A DNA stretch of 64,000 nucleotides from Streptomyces sp. NBC_00425 (GTDB lineage: Bacteria; Actinomycetota; Actinomycetes; Streptomycetales; Streptomycetaceae): positions 9,424,001 to 9,488,000 of the forward strand of contig NZ_CP107928.1 in assembly GCF_036030735.1 (NCBI RefSeq), given 5' to 3'. Below are positions 46,223-55,390 of this stretch, piece by piece (the first letter of the stretch is position 1; every line of letters begins with the position of its first letter). Under the pieces are notes generated by a model that did not search any database, was not told the DNA's origin, and saw nothing but the letters and a program-made list of their open reading frames with translations. The position numbers and the translations under genes were made by a program.

Positions 46223-46573
46223 CTAGAGCCACCGCTGTGCCGCCTCGACGCTGTCCCCGCCACTCGTGTTGAACGCGATGGCCGCCTGGGGCGCATGGCG
46301 CCGGATCAGGTTCACGATCTGTTCGAAGAGCGGAAGCAGTGGCTCGGCCTTGCGGATCCCGCCGCCGACGACCACCACATCCCACGGCTGCTTGGTCAAC
46401 GACGCGACGAGGGTGGACTCGGCCGATTCGTCGAACACGATCAGAGTCATGGCCGCGTCGATGCCGTGCTCACGGAATCGGGCCGACTCCGCATCGAGCG
46501 CCGCGCGAAGGGCCTCTCCGTCGACGCCGGGTATCGCTTGCGGGTCGTATCCGACAACGAGTGCAGAAGACAT
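46223..46573 (-). CDS. Small conserved hypothetical protein, Rossmann-like
   Basis: 116 residues from ATG 46573 (MSSALVVGYDPQAIPGVDG). The pattern of beta strands ALVVGYD, AMTLIVFD and WDVVVVGGGIRK, separated by helices, suggests a small Rossmann-like fold; the sequence AESTLVASLTKQPWDVVVV gives the most regular stretch. No catalytic motif. The family is found as stand-alone genes in actinomycetes, but I cannot name it. Confidence 0.65.
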   Translation of the reverse strand: MSSALVVGYDPQAIPGVDGEALRAALDAESARFREHGIDAAMTLIVFDESAESTLVASLTKQPWDVVVVGGGIRKAEPLLPLFEQIVNLIRRHAPQAAIAFNTSGGDSVEAAQRWL

Positions 46574-46727
46574 GCGGCCAACCTACCGAGTGCACAGTCG
46601 TCGTCGGGCCGAGGTGGTCACACTCTTGGACTTCCGGATCCAGGTGCGGTGCCCGGTGACCTGTGACCCGTGCGACGCTTCTCGGGTGACCTCTTTCTCA
46701 TCGTGACGCCATTGCTATGCAACGAGG

Positions 46728-46748
46728 TGCACAGCAGCATCGTGTGCA
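46728..46748. promoter_or_regulatory. Probable PadR operator
   Basis: TGCACA (46728-46733) and TGTGCA (46743-46748) form a perfect dyad with a 9-bp spacer that ends on the PadR start codon. Position over the start suggests autorepression. Confidence 0.45.
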
Positions 46749-47302
46749 TGGCGTTGGAGCACGCGATCCTCGTTTCCCTGCTGGAGAAGCCGGGTTCCGG
46801 TTATGAGCTGGCCCGGCGGTTCGAGCGGTCCATCGGGTACTTCTGGACGGCCACGCACCAGCAGATCTACCGCGTGCTCAAGCGAATGGGCAGCGACGGG
46901 TGGATCGACGTCCGGGACGTCCCGCAGCAGGGGCGTCCGGACAAGAAGGAGTACTCCGTCGCCCGCCCGGGCCGGGACGCGCTCCGCGCCTGGCTGGAGG
47001 AACGCACCGAACCGGAGAGCGTGCGGCACGACCTGGCGGTGAAGGTCCGCGGTGCCGCCTTCGGTGCCCCGGCCGCCCTCATCAGCGAGGTCGAGCGTCA
47101 CCGGCAGGCGCACGAGGAACGTCTCGCCCGCTATCTCGCCGGCCAGGCCCGCGACTTCCCGCCGACGACGGACGGAGCACCCGACGCCGAACAGGAGCTC
47201 CAGCACGTCGTGTTGCGCGGCGGCATCGCATACGAGCGCATGATGATCGCCTGGCTCGACGACGTCCTCGTCACACTCGCCGGATTCGCTGCCGGTCGCT
47301 GA
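46748..47302 (+). CDS. PadR family transcriptional regulator
   Basis: 184 residues from ATG 46748 (MALEHAILVSLLEKPGSGY). Winged helix ELARRFERSIGYFWTATHQ, QIYRVLKRMGSDGWIDVRD and RPDKKEYSVARPGRDALRA are the PadR signature; the C-terminal helical domain (Vir_Reg/AphA-like) ends in ERMMIAWLDDVLVTL. It precedes an acyl-CoA dehydrogenase by 70 bp in the same direction and probably regulates that gene. Confidence 0.93.
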   Translation: MALEHAILVSLLEKPGSGYELARRFERSIGYFWTATHQQIYRVLKRMGSDGWIDVRDVPQQGRPDKKEYSVARPGRDALRAWLEERTEPESVRHDLAVKVRGAAFGAPAALISEVERHRQAHEERLARYLAGQARDFPPTTDGAPDAEQELQHVVLRGGIAYERMMIAWLDDVLVTLAGFAAGR

Positions 47303-47372
47303 CCGGCCGAACAGCCTTCCGGCTCCCTGCCCGCAGACCACCCTCACTCTTCCCAGCCGAAAGGCGGCATCC

Positions 47373-49097
47373 ATGGCCGACGCGCTGCTGTTCAACCCGC
47401 GCACCTACGACCCCGCGCACTTCGACCCGGAGACCCGCAGGTTGCTGCGCGCGACCGTCGACTGGTTCGAGGAGCGCGGTAAGAGTCGTTTGATCGAGGA
47501 CTACCGCAGTCGCGCCTGGCTCGGCGACTTCCTCGCCTTCGCCGCCAAGGAGGGGCTCTTCGCGTCCTTCCTCACCCCCGCCTCCGCCGCCGCGGAGGGA
47601 GAGGTCGACAAGCGCTGGGACACCGCCCGCATCGCAGCCCTGAACGAGATCCTGGGCTTCTACGGCCTGGACTACTGGTACGCCTGGCAGGTCACCGTTC
47701 TCGGTCTCGGACCCGTCTGGCAGAGCGACAACGCCGCCGCCCGTGCCCGCGCCGCGGAACTCCTCTCCCAGGGTGAGGTATTCGCCTTCGGTCTGTCGGA
47801 GAAGTCTCACGGCGCCGACATCTACTCCACCGACATGCTCCTGGAGCCCGACGGCGCGGGCGGTTTCCGGGCCACCGGGTCGAAGTACTACATCGGCAAC
47901 GGCAACGCCGCCGCACTCGTCTCCGTGTTCGGCCGCCGTACCGACGTCGAGGGCCCCGACGGCTATGTGTTCTTCGCGGCGGACAGCCGACACCCGGCCT
48001 ACCACCTGGTCAAGAACGTCGTCGACTCGTCGAAGTTCGTCAGCGAGTTCCGCCTCGAGGACTACCCCGTGGCCGAGGCGGACGTCCTGCACACCGGCCG
48101 CGCCGCCTTCGACGCCGCCCTCAACACCGTCAACGTGGGCAAGTTCAACCTGTGCACCGCTTCGATCGGCATCTGCGAGCACGCGATGTACGAGGCGGTC
48201 ACGCACGCCCAGAACCGCATCCTGTACGGCCGTCCCGTCACCGCATTCCCGCACGTGCGGCGCGAGTTGACCGACGCCTACGTCCGACTCGTCGGGATGA
48301 AACTGTTCAGCGACCGCGCCGTCGACTACTTCCGCACCGCCGGCCCCGACGACCGCCGCTACCTCCTCTTCAATCCGATGACGAAGATGAAGGTGACCAC
48401 CGAGGGCGAGAAGGTCATCGACCTGATGTGGGACGTCATCGCCGCCAAGGGCTTCGAGAAGGACAACTACTTCGCCCAGGCCGCCGTCGAGATACGTGGC
48501 CTGCCGAAGCTCGAGGGCACCGTCCACGTCAACCTGGCACTGATCTTGAAGTTCATGCGCAACCACCTCCTCGACCCGGTCGCCTACCCGCCCGTCCTCA
48601 CCCGCCTCGACGCGGTTGACGACGACTTCCTCTTCCGCCAGGGCCCGGCTCGCGGCCTCGGCTCGGTCCGCTTCCATGACTGGCGGCCTGCCTTCGACAC
48701 GTACGCCCACCTCTCCAACGTGAGCCGATTCCGTGAACAGGCCGACGCCCTCTGCGAGTTCGTACGCACCGCCGCGCCTGACGAGGAGCAGAGCCGGGAC
48801 CTCGACCTGCTCCTCGCCGTCGGGCAGTTGTTCGCGCTCGTCGTCCACGGGCAGCTGGTCCTGGAACAGGCAGCCCTGACAGGCCTCGACGAGGACGTGC
48901 TCGACGAGCTGTTCGCCGTCCTCGTACGCGACTTCTCCGCGCACGCGGTGGAGCTGCACGGCAAGGACTCCGCGACCGAGGGGCAGCAGCTCTGGGCGCT
49001 GGGCGCGGTCAGGCGCCCGGTGGTCGACGCGCCGCGTTCCGAACGCGTCTGGCAGCGCGTCGAGGCTCTGTCGGGCACGTACGAGATGATGCCCTGA
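47373..49097 (+). CDS. Acyl-CoA dehydrogenase family protein
   Basis: 574 residues from ATG 47373. FAFGLSEKSHGADIYSTDM near residue 140 is the FAD-binding middle domain (the FxxSExxxGSD-type motif with H for G), FRATGSKYYIGNGNAAALV follows, and HAQNRILYGRPVTAFPHVR is the C-terminal helical domain contact. Length and the extra C-terminal helical region are typical of actinobacterial long-form dehydrogenases similar to very-long-chain enzymes. It should introduce a 2,3-double bond in an acyl-CoA, using FAD. It is coupled by position to the PadR regulator. Confidence 0.9.
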   Translation: MADALLFNPRTYDPAHFDPETRRLLRATVDWFEERGKSRLIEDYRSRAWLGDFLAFAAKEGLFASFLTPASAAAEGEVDKRWDTARIAALNEILGFYGLDYWYAWQVTVLGLGPVWQSDNAAARARAAELLSQGEVFAFGLSEKSHGADIYSTDMLLEPDGAGGFRATGSKYYIGNGNAAALVSVFGRRTDVEGPDGYVFFAADSRHPAYHLVKNVVDSSKFVSEFRLEDYPVAEADVLHTGRAAFDAALNTVNVGKFNLCTASIGICEHAMYEAVTHAQNRILYGRPVTAFPHVRRELTDAYVRLVGMKLFSDRAVDYFRTAGPDDRRYLLFNPMTKMKVTTEGEKVIDLMWDVIAAKGFEKDNYFAQAAVEIRGLPKLEGTVHVNLALILKFMRNHLLDPVAYPPVLTRLDAVDDDFLFRQGPARGLGSVRFHDWRPAFDTYAHLSNVSRFREQADALCEFVRTAAPDEEQSRDLDLLLAVGQLFALVVHGQLVLEQAALTGLDEDVLDELFAVLVRDFSAHAVELHGKDSATEGQQLWALGAVRRPVVDAPRSERVWQRVEALSGTYEMMP

Positions 49098-49483
49098 CCA
49101 CGGACTCCAGGACCGTCTCGCGGCGGACAGCGCGGCGGAGCGTGGGTGGCAACTCGCTTCGCCGCAGCGGGTACCGGGCATGCGTCGGCCGGGCGTTTGA
49201 GGCGAGCCCTCGCGTTTCGTCGCTCGACTCCGTCGGCCGGTGCGGTGTCGGGCTGCTTCGCCTCCAAGGCGACCGCCTGCCCGGCGGCGGGTGACTCAGC
49301 GACAGTCTGGCCGTCGTCCTCCAAGAAGGGGCATGACCGGCACCGACGCCGACCGTCGCCGGCAGGTCTTCCTGGGGAGATTCGGCATCCGGCTTCTCCA
49401 CCAGGCCGCTGCCGACCTCGCCGCCCCTGCGAGCAGCGGGCCGAGTCCGCTCGGCCCACCCCGGCCCGCGTCCGGTCGTTTCT
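49098..49483. other. Gap between acyl-CoA dehydrogenase and TetR gene
   Basis: 386 bp between convergent genes. A 53-codon frame starting at ATG 49333 ends at the TetR stop but has no family and looks like an antisense extension. No clear terminator hairpin was seen. Confidence 0.35.
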
Positions 49484-50212
49484 TCAGTTGGTGAGGCCGA
49501 GGGCTGCGCCGAAGCGGCGGGCCTCATGGTCGAAGAAGGCGCGGGGGTCGGCGAGGATGTCGCGGCGGTGGCCGAAGAGCTCGAAGGAGATGGCGCCGAG
49601 GAGGTAGGTCCACGCCATCAGGCTGCTCATGACCAGGTCGGCCGGGGTGTCCGGGGGAAGCGCGGAGAGCAGCGGCTCGAGTGACTGCCGGGCGTCGTCG
49701 GGCATCGCGGGCGACGTGTCTGCGGGGCGGGGGCCGTCCGGGTCGAGCCGGTCGGAGAAGAGGGCGCCGATCAGGTAGGGGAGCCGGGTCGCCTGCGCCA
49801 CCGTGTCCTGGGGGGCGGCGTAGCCGGGCACCGGCGAGCCGTAGATCAGCGCGTACTCGTGCGGATGCGCCAAAGCCCAGTCCCGCACCGCGTGGCAGAC
49901 GCCGACCCAGCGCTCCAGCGCGACCGCCGGGTCGGCGTCCGCAACGTCCAGGGTGGCGTACGCGGCTTCGGCGGCGTCGCTCAGGGAGGTGTAGCCGTCC
50001 AGGATGAGCGCGGTGAGCAGGGCGTCGCGGCTCGGGAAGTAGCGGTAGAGCGCGGACGCGGAGGCCAGGCCGAGCTCCCTGGCGACGGCGCGCAACGAGA
50101 GCGCGGCGGCACCGCTCTCGGCGAGCTGCTTGCGGGCCACTGCCTTGATCTCCGCGGTGAACTCGATCCGGGCCCGTTCCCGTGCGGTGCGGGGCTTCTC
50201 AGGGGTGGACAT
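49484..50212 (-). CDS. TetR/AcrR family regulator
   Basis: 242 residues from ATG 50212. The HTH is SLRAVARELGLASASALYR near residue 40, with YFPSRDALLTALILDGY. The C-terminal domain (YALIYGSPVPGYAAPQDTV, AWTYLLGAISFELFGH) is the TetR_C_13 type common in Streptomyces. It is divergent from an epimerase gene; three related operator-like sites lie between the starts, one of them a perfect 15-bp palindrome. Confidence 0.93.
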   Translation of the reverse strand: MSTPEKPRTARERARIEFTAEIKAVARKQLAESGAAALSLRAVARELGLASASALYRYFPSRDALLTALILDGYTSLSDAAEAAYATLDVADADPAVALERWVGVCHAVRDWALAHPHEYALIYGSPVPGYAAPQDTVAQATRLPYLIGALFSDRLDPDGPRPADTSPAMPDDARQSLEPLLSALPPDTPADLVMSSLMAWTYLLGAISFELFGHRRDILADPRAFFDHEARRFGAALGLTN

Positions 50213-50236
50213 GCATCCATCCTGTCATGCGACATG

Positions 50237-50336
50237 GAAAACGAGAACACCGGACGCAAACGAGAACACCGTTCTTGACAATGCCCCCGGTGCTGCGCCA
50301 GTCTCTCGACATCGACCAAACGAGAACACTGTTCTC
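50237..50336. promoter_or_regulatory. Array of three TetR-operator-like sites
   Basis: The motif AAACGAGAACAC occurs at about 50238, 50258 and 50318. The third is part of GAGAACACTGTTCTC (50322-50336), a perfect palindrome; the second (CGAGAACACCGTTCTTG) is a slightly imperfect one; the first is a half-site. All lie between the TetR and epimerase starts. Confidence 0.7.
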
Positions 50337-50355
50337 TGGCGCATCGGAGGAAACC

Positions 50356-51309
50356 GTGAGCAGGCACCTGATCGTCGGCATGGGACCCATCGGCTCGGCC
50401 GCCGCCCGACTCCTCGCAGCGCGCGGCGACGAGGTCGTCCTGGTCAGCCGCTCCGGCTCCGCGCCGGCCACAGCCGGACTCGCCGACCTGCCAGGCGTAC
50501 GGTTCGTCCGGCTGGACGCCACCGACGCCGCAGCGCTCGGCGAGCTGGCCGCCGGGGCGGCTGTGCTCTACAACTGCGCCAACCCGGCCTACCACCGCTG
50601 GGCCACGGACTGGCCCCCGCTCGCAGCCGCCCTACTGGCCGCCGCCGAGCGCTCCGGCGCCGTCCTGGCCACGGTCGGCAACCTCTACGGCTACGGCGCG
50701 GTCACCGCCCCGATGACCGAGGACACCCCGCTCGACCCCAACTCGGTGAAGGGCGGGGTACGTGCCCGCATGTGGGAGGACGCGCTCGCCCTGCACCGGG
50801 CCGGACGGATCCGGGCCACCGAGATCCGCAGCTCCGACTACATCGGCCCGCACGCCGAGAGCCCGCTCGGGGCCAGGGTGGTGCCGCGACTGCTGGCCGG
50901 CCGCGGCGTTCAGGTGCTGCGCAGCGCGGACACCGCCCACAGCTGGACCTACACCGAGGACGCCGCCCGCCTGCTGGTCACCGTCGGCGGCGAGGAACGG
51001 GCCTGGGGCCGGCCCTGGCACGTCCCCACCAACCCGCCCCGCACCCAGCGCGAAGCCGTCGCCGACCTTGCCCGGGCGGCAGGGGTGGCACCGGTCCGGG
51101 TCGGCGAGATCCCGGCCGTCATGCTGGCGGCGCTGGGTCTGCTCAACCCGACCGTGCGCGCTCTGCGCGAGGTCAGCTACCAGTTCGAAAAGCCCTTCGT
51201 GATGGACTCAGCCGCGGCCACCGCCACCTTCGGCCTCAAGCCCACCCCCTGGACCGAGGTGCTCAGCGCCACCGCGGACGCCTACCGCCCCCCGGCCGCC
51301 CACCGCTAG
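50356..51309 (+). CDS. NAD-dependent epimerase/dehydratase family protein
   Basis: 317 residues from GTG 50356, with GGAGG 5 bp upstream. The N-terminal Rossmann is HLIVGMGPIGSAAARLLA, then VLYNCANPAYHRWATDWPP and ATVGNLYGYGAVTAPMTED; the usual YxxxK of extended SDRs is not intact (VKGGVRARMWEDALALH), so it belongs to the atypical SDR group, perhaps NAD(P)H sensing or a reductase. The C-terminus ends KPTPWTEVLSATADAYRPP. It is regulated, by position, by the divergent TetR. Substrate unknown. Confidence 0.85.
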   Translation: MSRHLIVGMGPIGSAAARLLAARGDEVVLVSRSGSAPATAGLADLPGVRFVRLDATDAAALGELAAGAAVLYNCANPAYHRWATDWPPLAAALLAAAERSGAVLATVGNLYGYGAVTAPMTEDTPLDPNSVKGGVRARMWEDALALHRAGRIRATEIRSSDYIGPHAESPLGARVVPRLLAGRGVQVLRSADTAHSWTYTEDAARLLVTVGGEERAWGRPWHVPTNPPRTQREAVADLARAAGVAPVRVGEIPAVMLAALGLLNPTVRALREVSYQFEKPFVMDSAAATATFGLKPTPWTEVLSATADAYRPPAAHR

Positions 51310-51424
51310 GTTCTGCCTCCCTTCGGCCGTCAGCGCCCTGTCCAGATGCGGAGGGCGGCCAGACGGCCGGACGGCGTCCACTCCCGTCGAGATGAGCGTT
51401 TCGACAAGCCGAGCTCGTGCGGCG

Positions 51425-51856
51425 TCACAACATCTCGAAGTCCTCGTACTCGAAGCCCGGAGCGACGATGCAGGACACCAGGACCGGCTGGTCACCTGCT
51501 GGTTGCGCGGTCTGCCAGACCCCGGCAGGCACGAGGAGCTGAGGCTGCTGCCCACGCTCTACGTCCGGCCCGATCGACGTGATGGCCGCCTCCTGCGGAG
51601 CGACTCCGTTTCCGCCGAGCCGCAGCGTCAGCGGGCCGCCCCGGTGCCACAGCCACAGTTCGTCCGAACGCACCCGGTGCCAACGGGAGATCTCGCCGGG
51701 GTGCAGGAGGAAGTAGATGCCCGTGGCGAAGGGACGGGGCCCCGCGTACCCGTCCGGAACCGCTGTCGGCCCGGTTCGCCACGTCTGCCGAAACCATCCG
51801 CCTTCAATGTGCGGTTCCAGCCCCAGAAGACCGACCAGCTCGGAAATCTCATTCAT
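51425..51856 (-). CDS. Cupin domain protein (DUF985)
   Basis: 143 residues from ATG 51856 (MNEISELVGLLGLEPHIEG). GWFRQTWRTGP, then TGIYFLLHPGEISRWHRV, SDELWLWHRGGPLTLRL and VPAGVWQTAQPAGDQPVLV are the blocks of the DUF985 cupin family, a single small beta-barrel. Some homologues bind nucleotide sugars, but no enzymatic activity can be assigned. It ends with VAPGFEYEDFEML, the family C-terminus. It is convergent with the epimerase gene. Confidence 0.9.
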   Translation of the reverse strand: MNEISELVGLLGLEPHIEGGWFRQTWRTGPTAVPDGYAGPRPFATGIYFLLHPGEISRWHRVRSDELWLWHRGGPLTLRLGGNGVAPQEAAITSIGPDVERGQQPQLLVPAGVWQTAQPAGDQPVLVSCIVAPGFEYEDFEML

Positions 51857-52145
51857 GAGCACCCATGATGCTCGCAAAGATCGGTGTCGGCGCCGTCATC
51901 CCCGAACCCCTCCGGAACAGGACGCGCAGCGGTCGCCCCGTCGCCGTCCGCGGAGACTTCCGTCGAAGAAGGGGCGCGTCAGCGTATGCCTGCCAGGTCG
52001 GGGGATCTCGCACGGCGGACGGCCAGGCCGGAGCGAAGTTCGAGAACGGCGTCCTGGCCGAGCGTCCGGAGACCGTCGAAGGTGATCACCCGTCACCCGA
52101 ACCACAAGCCCTGACGAGCGCTCGCCGCCGGCCGCCTGCGGGCTG

Positions 52146-52808
52146 TCAGCTGAGGTGGAGGGTGCTCAGGGCGGTGGTCCAGTCGGTGACGATCGCCTGC
52201 TGCGCCTGTGCGAGGGTTATCTTGCCCGAGCAGACCGCCGTATGCAGCTTCGTCTCCACCGGATCCTTCAGGTTGTTGACCCCGGAGCCCGCCCGGTGGC
52301 CGGGGTCGGCGGGCTCGACCCACAGGTTGCGGTAGTCGTTGGGGTCGCCGCCGAGCTGCAGGCTGATCAGGTGGTCGTACTCGGCGTCCCCCATACGACC
52401 CGTGTAGCCGTAGGAGGCCGAGTTCAGCTTCTTCTCCTTGCCGGTGACGTAGGCGGAGGGCCGGATGCCGGAGGTGTAGCCGCCCTTGCGACAGATCGTC
52501 GACTTCAGATTCGCCTGCGTCACGGCCGGAGAGATCGCACCCGGGGTGCACTTCGGGTCCTCCAGCGGCTCCCCCTTCTCATACCGGTAGTGGCAGCTTC
52601 CCGCTGCGGGCTGCTGCTGCACCGTGTACTTCGTCTGCGGGCCGGCGCCGACGGCGATAGACCGCCCGTCGCCGGCGGCGCCCGGTGCGGAGGCTGACGG
52701 CGTCGAAGCGTCAGACACGGACGGGTCCGGTGCGCCCAGCGGCGAACAGCTCGCCAGGAACAGGCAGGTGAGCAGCATGGGCGCAGCAAGGCAGCGGATG
52801 GAGCGCAT
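52146..52808 (-). CDS. Secreted lipoprotein with HNH-nuclease-like C-terminus
   Basis: 220 residues. Signal peptide with lipobox LTCLFLASCSPLG (lipidation at Cys 21), then a Ser/Pro/Ala-rich linker. The C-terminal domain reads DAEYDHLISLQLGGDPNDY, RNLWVEP, then NNLKDPVETKLHTAVCSGK and ITLAQAQQAIVTDWTTAL. The DHxxxLxLGG...NLW pattern is that of HNH-type secreted nucleases and of related cell-wall proteins of unknown role. It is probably anchored to the outer face of the membrane. Stand-alone gene. Confidence 0.8.
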   Translation of the reverse strand: MRSIRCLAAPMLLTCLFLASCSPLGAPDPSVSDASTPSASAPGAAGDGRSIAVGAGPQTKYTVQQQPAAGSCHYRYEKGEPLEDPKCTPGAISPAVTQANLKSTICRKGGYTSGIRPSAYVTGKEKKLNSASYGYTGRMGDAEYDHLISLQLGGDPNDYRNLWVEPADPGHRAGSGVNNLKDPVETKLHTAVCSGKITLAQAQQAIVTDWTTALSTLHLS

Positions 52809-53023
52809 GACGTCCCCTCACGGGCAGGCGATAGCTGAGCAAATGCTGCACTACCGGGAATTGCCCACACCGTTCGGGGTGGCCGGACGCGGGTGCCGAG
52901 GCCCTACGGACCGGGGTGCCGAGACTGCCGTGACAACCAAGATCAGACGGTGGATGCACGCCACTCGCCGGAATCGCATCCTTCCGGGTGATGACCCGAT
53001 CCCGATCATCCGAGAGGACACTC

Positions 53024-53926
53024 ATGTCGCCCAGCTCGTCCCGAGGCGCCAGCCGCACCGTCGCCGGTCTGGCCACCGCCCTGCTGGCCCTGGCCAGCCC
53101 CCTGGCGGCCCCGGCCTTGCCCGCAACCGCCGCAACCGGGCAGGTCAGTACGGTCACCTACTCGGCGGCGGACCTCACTGAGGCACTCTCGTACTGGACG
53201 CCCGCGCGCATGAAGCAGGTCAGCGGCGCCGTCGACCTGGGGCCGACCGGTCCGCTCAGCAAGCCCTGGACCGGAACGGGCATCCCCAGCATCGGCCGGC
53301 TCTTCTTCGTCGACTCGAGCGGGCAGGACACCTGGTGCACCGCCAGCGCCGTCACCAGCGGCAACCGCTCAGTGATCATGACCGCCGCCCACTGCGCACG
53401 CCTCGGCTCCTCGCCGGTCAACACCTACAGCGACATCGTCTTCGTCCCCGGCTACGCCAAGGGGAAGATGCCGTACGGCCGTTATGCCGTCAAGGCGACC
53501 ATGACACCGCGCTCCTGGGCCGAGGACACCGTCAATGACGTAGCGGCGATGGTCGTCGCCACCCCGGCGTACGGAAAGCGCCTTACCGACGCGGTGGGGG
53601 CGCAGAACATCGCCTTCGGCCGTTCGGCCGGTGAGCGGGTCACCGCCTTCGGCTATCCGGCGACCACTCCCCAGCGGGGCGAAGAACTGCTGTACTGCGC
53701 CGGTACCTCTCAGCTCGCCCCCGGGGGCGAGCACCGCGTCCCGTGCGACCTCGGCGGCGGCGCGAGCGGCGGTCCCTGGCTCGCCGGCTTCAACTCCGCC
53801 ACCGGCAAGGGCACGGTGGTGTCGGTCAACAGCCACGGCGAGGGCCACGGCGGCGGCACCCCGATGTACGGGCCGACGTTCGACAAGACCGCGCGGGCCG
53901 TCTACGACGCCGCCCAGCGAGGCTGA
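53024..53926 (+). CDS. Secreted trypsin-like serine protease
   Basis: 300 residues from ATG 53024. Ala-rich signal peptide ending near ATAATG. The chymotrypsin triad is complete: His in SVIMTAAHCARLG, Asp in VNDVAAMVVATP, Ser in LGGGASGGPWLAGF, with disulfide Cys residues around (TWCTASAV, VPCDLGG). It belongs to the S1/V8-like group of secreted actinobacterial proteases. The ribosome site is GAGAGGA. It is probably extracellular and constitutively small; no propeptide is clear. Confidence 0.92.
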   Translation: MSPSSSRGASRTVAGLATALLALASPLAAPALPATAATGQVSTVTYSAADLTEALSYWTPARMKQVSGAVDLGPTGPLSKPWTGTGIPSIGRLFFVDSSGQDTWCTASAVTSGNRSVIMTAAHCARLGSSPVNTYSDIVFVPGYAKGKMPYGRYAVKATMTPRSWAEDTVNDVAAMVVATPAYGKRLTDAVGAQNIAFGRSAGERVTAFGYPATTPQRGEELLYCAGTSQLAPGGEHRVPCDLGGGASGGPWLAGFNSATGKGTVVSVNSHGEGHGGGTPMYGPTFDKTARAVYDAAQRG

Positions 53927-54149
53927 GCGGTCCGTCCCTGGACCCGGGGGCCACCTGGAAACCTACTGGTGGAGTCAAGGATGTGGCAGATGGGCCGGTG
54001 GCGGGTCGTGTCCGCTTCCGGCCTCACCTGGACCCGGTAGCCGAAAGGCGTCCGCACCTGGTTCTTGGTGCGGTTCCGCTCTAGCTCACCAGTCTTCATC
54101 GGCGTGCCGGCATCGGGCCAAGCCGCGTCAGGAGGACGCCGGCGGTTAC

Positions 54150-54937
54150 GCCGCGCCGGGCTTCGAACCACGCCGACGCCGGCGGCCGAGCAGGCGGCCG
54201 AGCTGTCGCGCACGTTCGGCTGCGTCCGGCTCGTCTACAACAAGGCGCTGGAGGAACGCACTCGCGCGTGGTACAGCGAGCAGCGCCGTGTCTCCTACGT
54301 GCAGTCCTCCGCGGCGCTCACGGAGTGGAAGAAGACCGGGGAACTCGCCTTTCTGACGGAGGTGTCCTCCGTGCCGCTCCAGCAGGCGCTGCGACATCTT
54401 CAGACGGCGTTCGCCCACTTCTTCGCCAAGCGTGCCAAGTACCCGCGCTTCAAGTCGCGGAAGAAGTCCCGCGCGTCCGCCGAGTACACCCGCTCCGCCT
54501 TCAAGTTCCGTGACGGGCAACTCACGCTGGCGAAGATGGCCGAGCCGTTGGACATCCGCTGGTCGCGTCCGCTCCCGCACGGCTGCGCCTGGTACGGGCG
54601 CGAGCTTGTCGTGATCGACCGGTGGTTCCCCAGCTCGAAGCTGTGCGGGGCCTGCGGCACGGTCGCGGCGAGACTGCCGCTGAACGTCCGCGCGTGGACG
54701 TGCGAGCACTGCGGCGCCGTGCACGACCGCGACGTGAACGCGGCACGCAACATTCTGGCCGCCGGGCTGGCGGCGTCTGCCTGGGGAGACGGTGTGAGAC
54801 CTCAACGGGAGTCCTCCCGGACGGGGCGATCGTCGGTGAAGCAGGAACCCCAGCGGGCGTCAGGGGCGCGAAAGGGTCCCGGCTCCCCACGTCTCATCCG
54901 CGGCGCTGGGCATTCGCTGTCTCGGTCAAGGCGTTGA
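54150..54937 (+). pseudogene. TnpB (IS200/IS605 family) derivative lacking most of the RuvC core
   Basis: The frame contains the TnpB N-terminus ([52 protein letters not shown]) and the C-terminal zinc ribbon and last RuvC motif ([35 protein letters not shown]). Between [13 protein letters not shown] and [14 protein letters not shown], an estimated 100-150 residues with the first two RuvC acidic motifs are missing, without breaking the frame. The start is unclear; the frame is open from 54065. It cannot cut DNA as normal TnpB does. Its 3' end overlaps the MarR gene. Confidence 0.75.
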
Positions 54938-55337
54938 GTGCTCTGAGGAAGCTGCGACGGTCGGCCGGCGGGAGTATGGCGAGGATGCGGTCCTCACCGA
55001 CGCGGATGGCGGCGCGCACCGAGTGCTGAACTGCACGGCCCTCCTCCGTGATGGACAGGAGTCGGACCCGGCGATCGGCCGGGTCAGGCAAGCGGGAGAT
55101 GAGCCCGGCCGCCTGGAGTTTGTCCAAGGTGGTGATGATGCGCGTCTTGTCCGCACCGATAGCTTCGGACAGTGCCGCCTGCGTCCGTACCGGGCCGTCG
55201 GCGAGGGCGCCGAGTACGGCGTATCCCCACATCGAAAGGCCGTGCTCGGCAAGGACCGGCAGTTCCACCTCGATCAACGAGTCGAGCAGGGGCTGGAGCA
55301 TCGCAGCGAGGTCGCGACTCCTGTCGTTGAAGGTCAT
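54894..55337 (-). CDS. MarR family transcriptional regulator
   Basis: 147 residues from ATG 55337. The winged helix is [52 protein letters not shown], the complete MarR signature. It is divergent from a DinB-GNAT fusion gene with 53 bp between starts and an operator-like dyad between them, so it likely controls that gene. Confidence 0.92.
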   Translation of the reverse strand: MTFNDRSRDLAAMLQPLLDSLIEVELPVLAEHGLSMWGYAVLGALADGPVRTQAALSEAIGADKTRIITTLDKLQAAGLISRLPDPADRRVRLLSITEEGRAVQHSVRAAIRVGEDRILAILPPADRRSFLRALNALTETANAQRRG

Positions 55338-55351
55338 GGCGACATCGTATG

Positions 55352-55374
55352 TCCGTTGACAGATAGTAAACGGA
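55352..55374. promoter_or_regulatory. Probable MarR operator
   Basis: TCCGTT (55352-55357) and AACGGA (55369-55374) with an 11-bp A/T-rich spacer. It is 15 bp from the MarR start and 17 bp from the fusion gene start. Confidence 0.6.
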
Positions 55375-55390
55375 AGCAGATCATAGGCGC

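Noticed and set aside
47271..49181. Minus-strand frame of 636 codons opposite the acyl-CoA dehydrogenase gene
   Set aside because: Antisense to a clearly conserved enzyme; composition is the usual reversed-codon Val/Gly/Leu-rich pattern.
49333..49494. 53-codon plus-strand frame (MTGTDADRRRQVFLGRFG)
   Set aside because: It runs into the end of the TetR gene on the other strand and has no conserved pattern or clear ribosome site.
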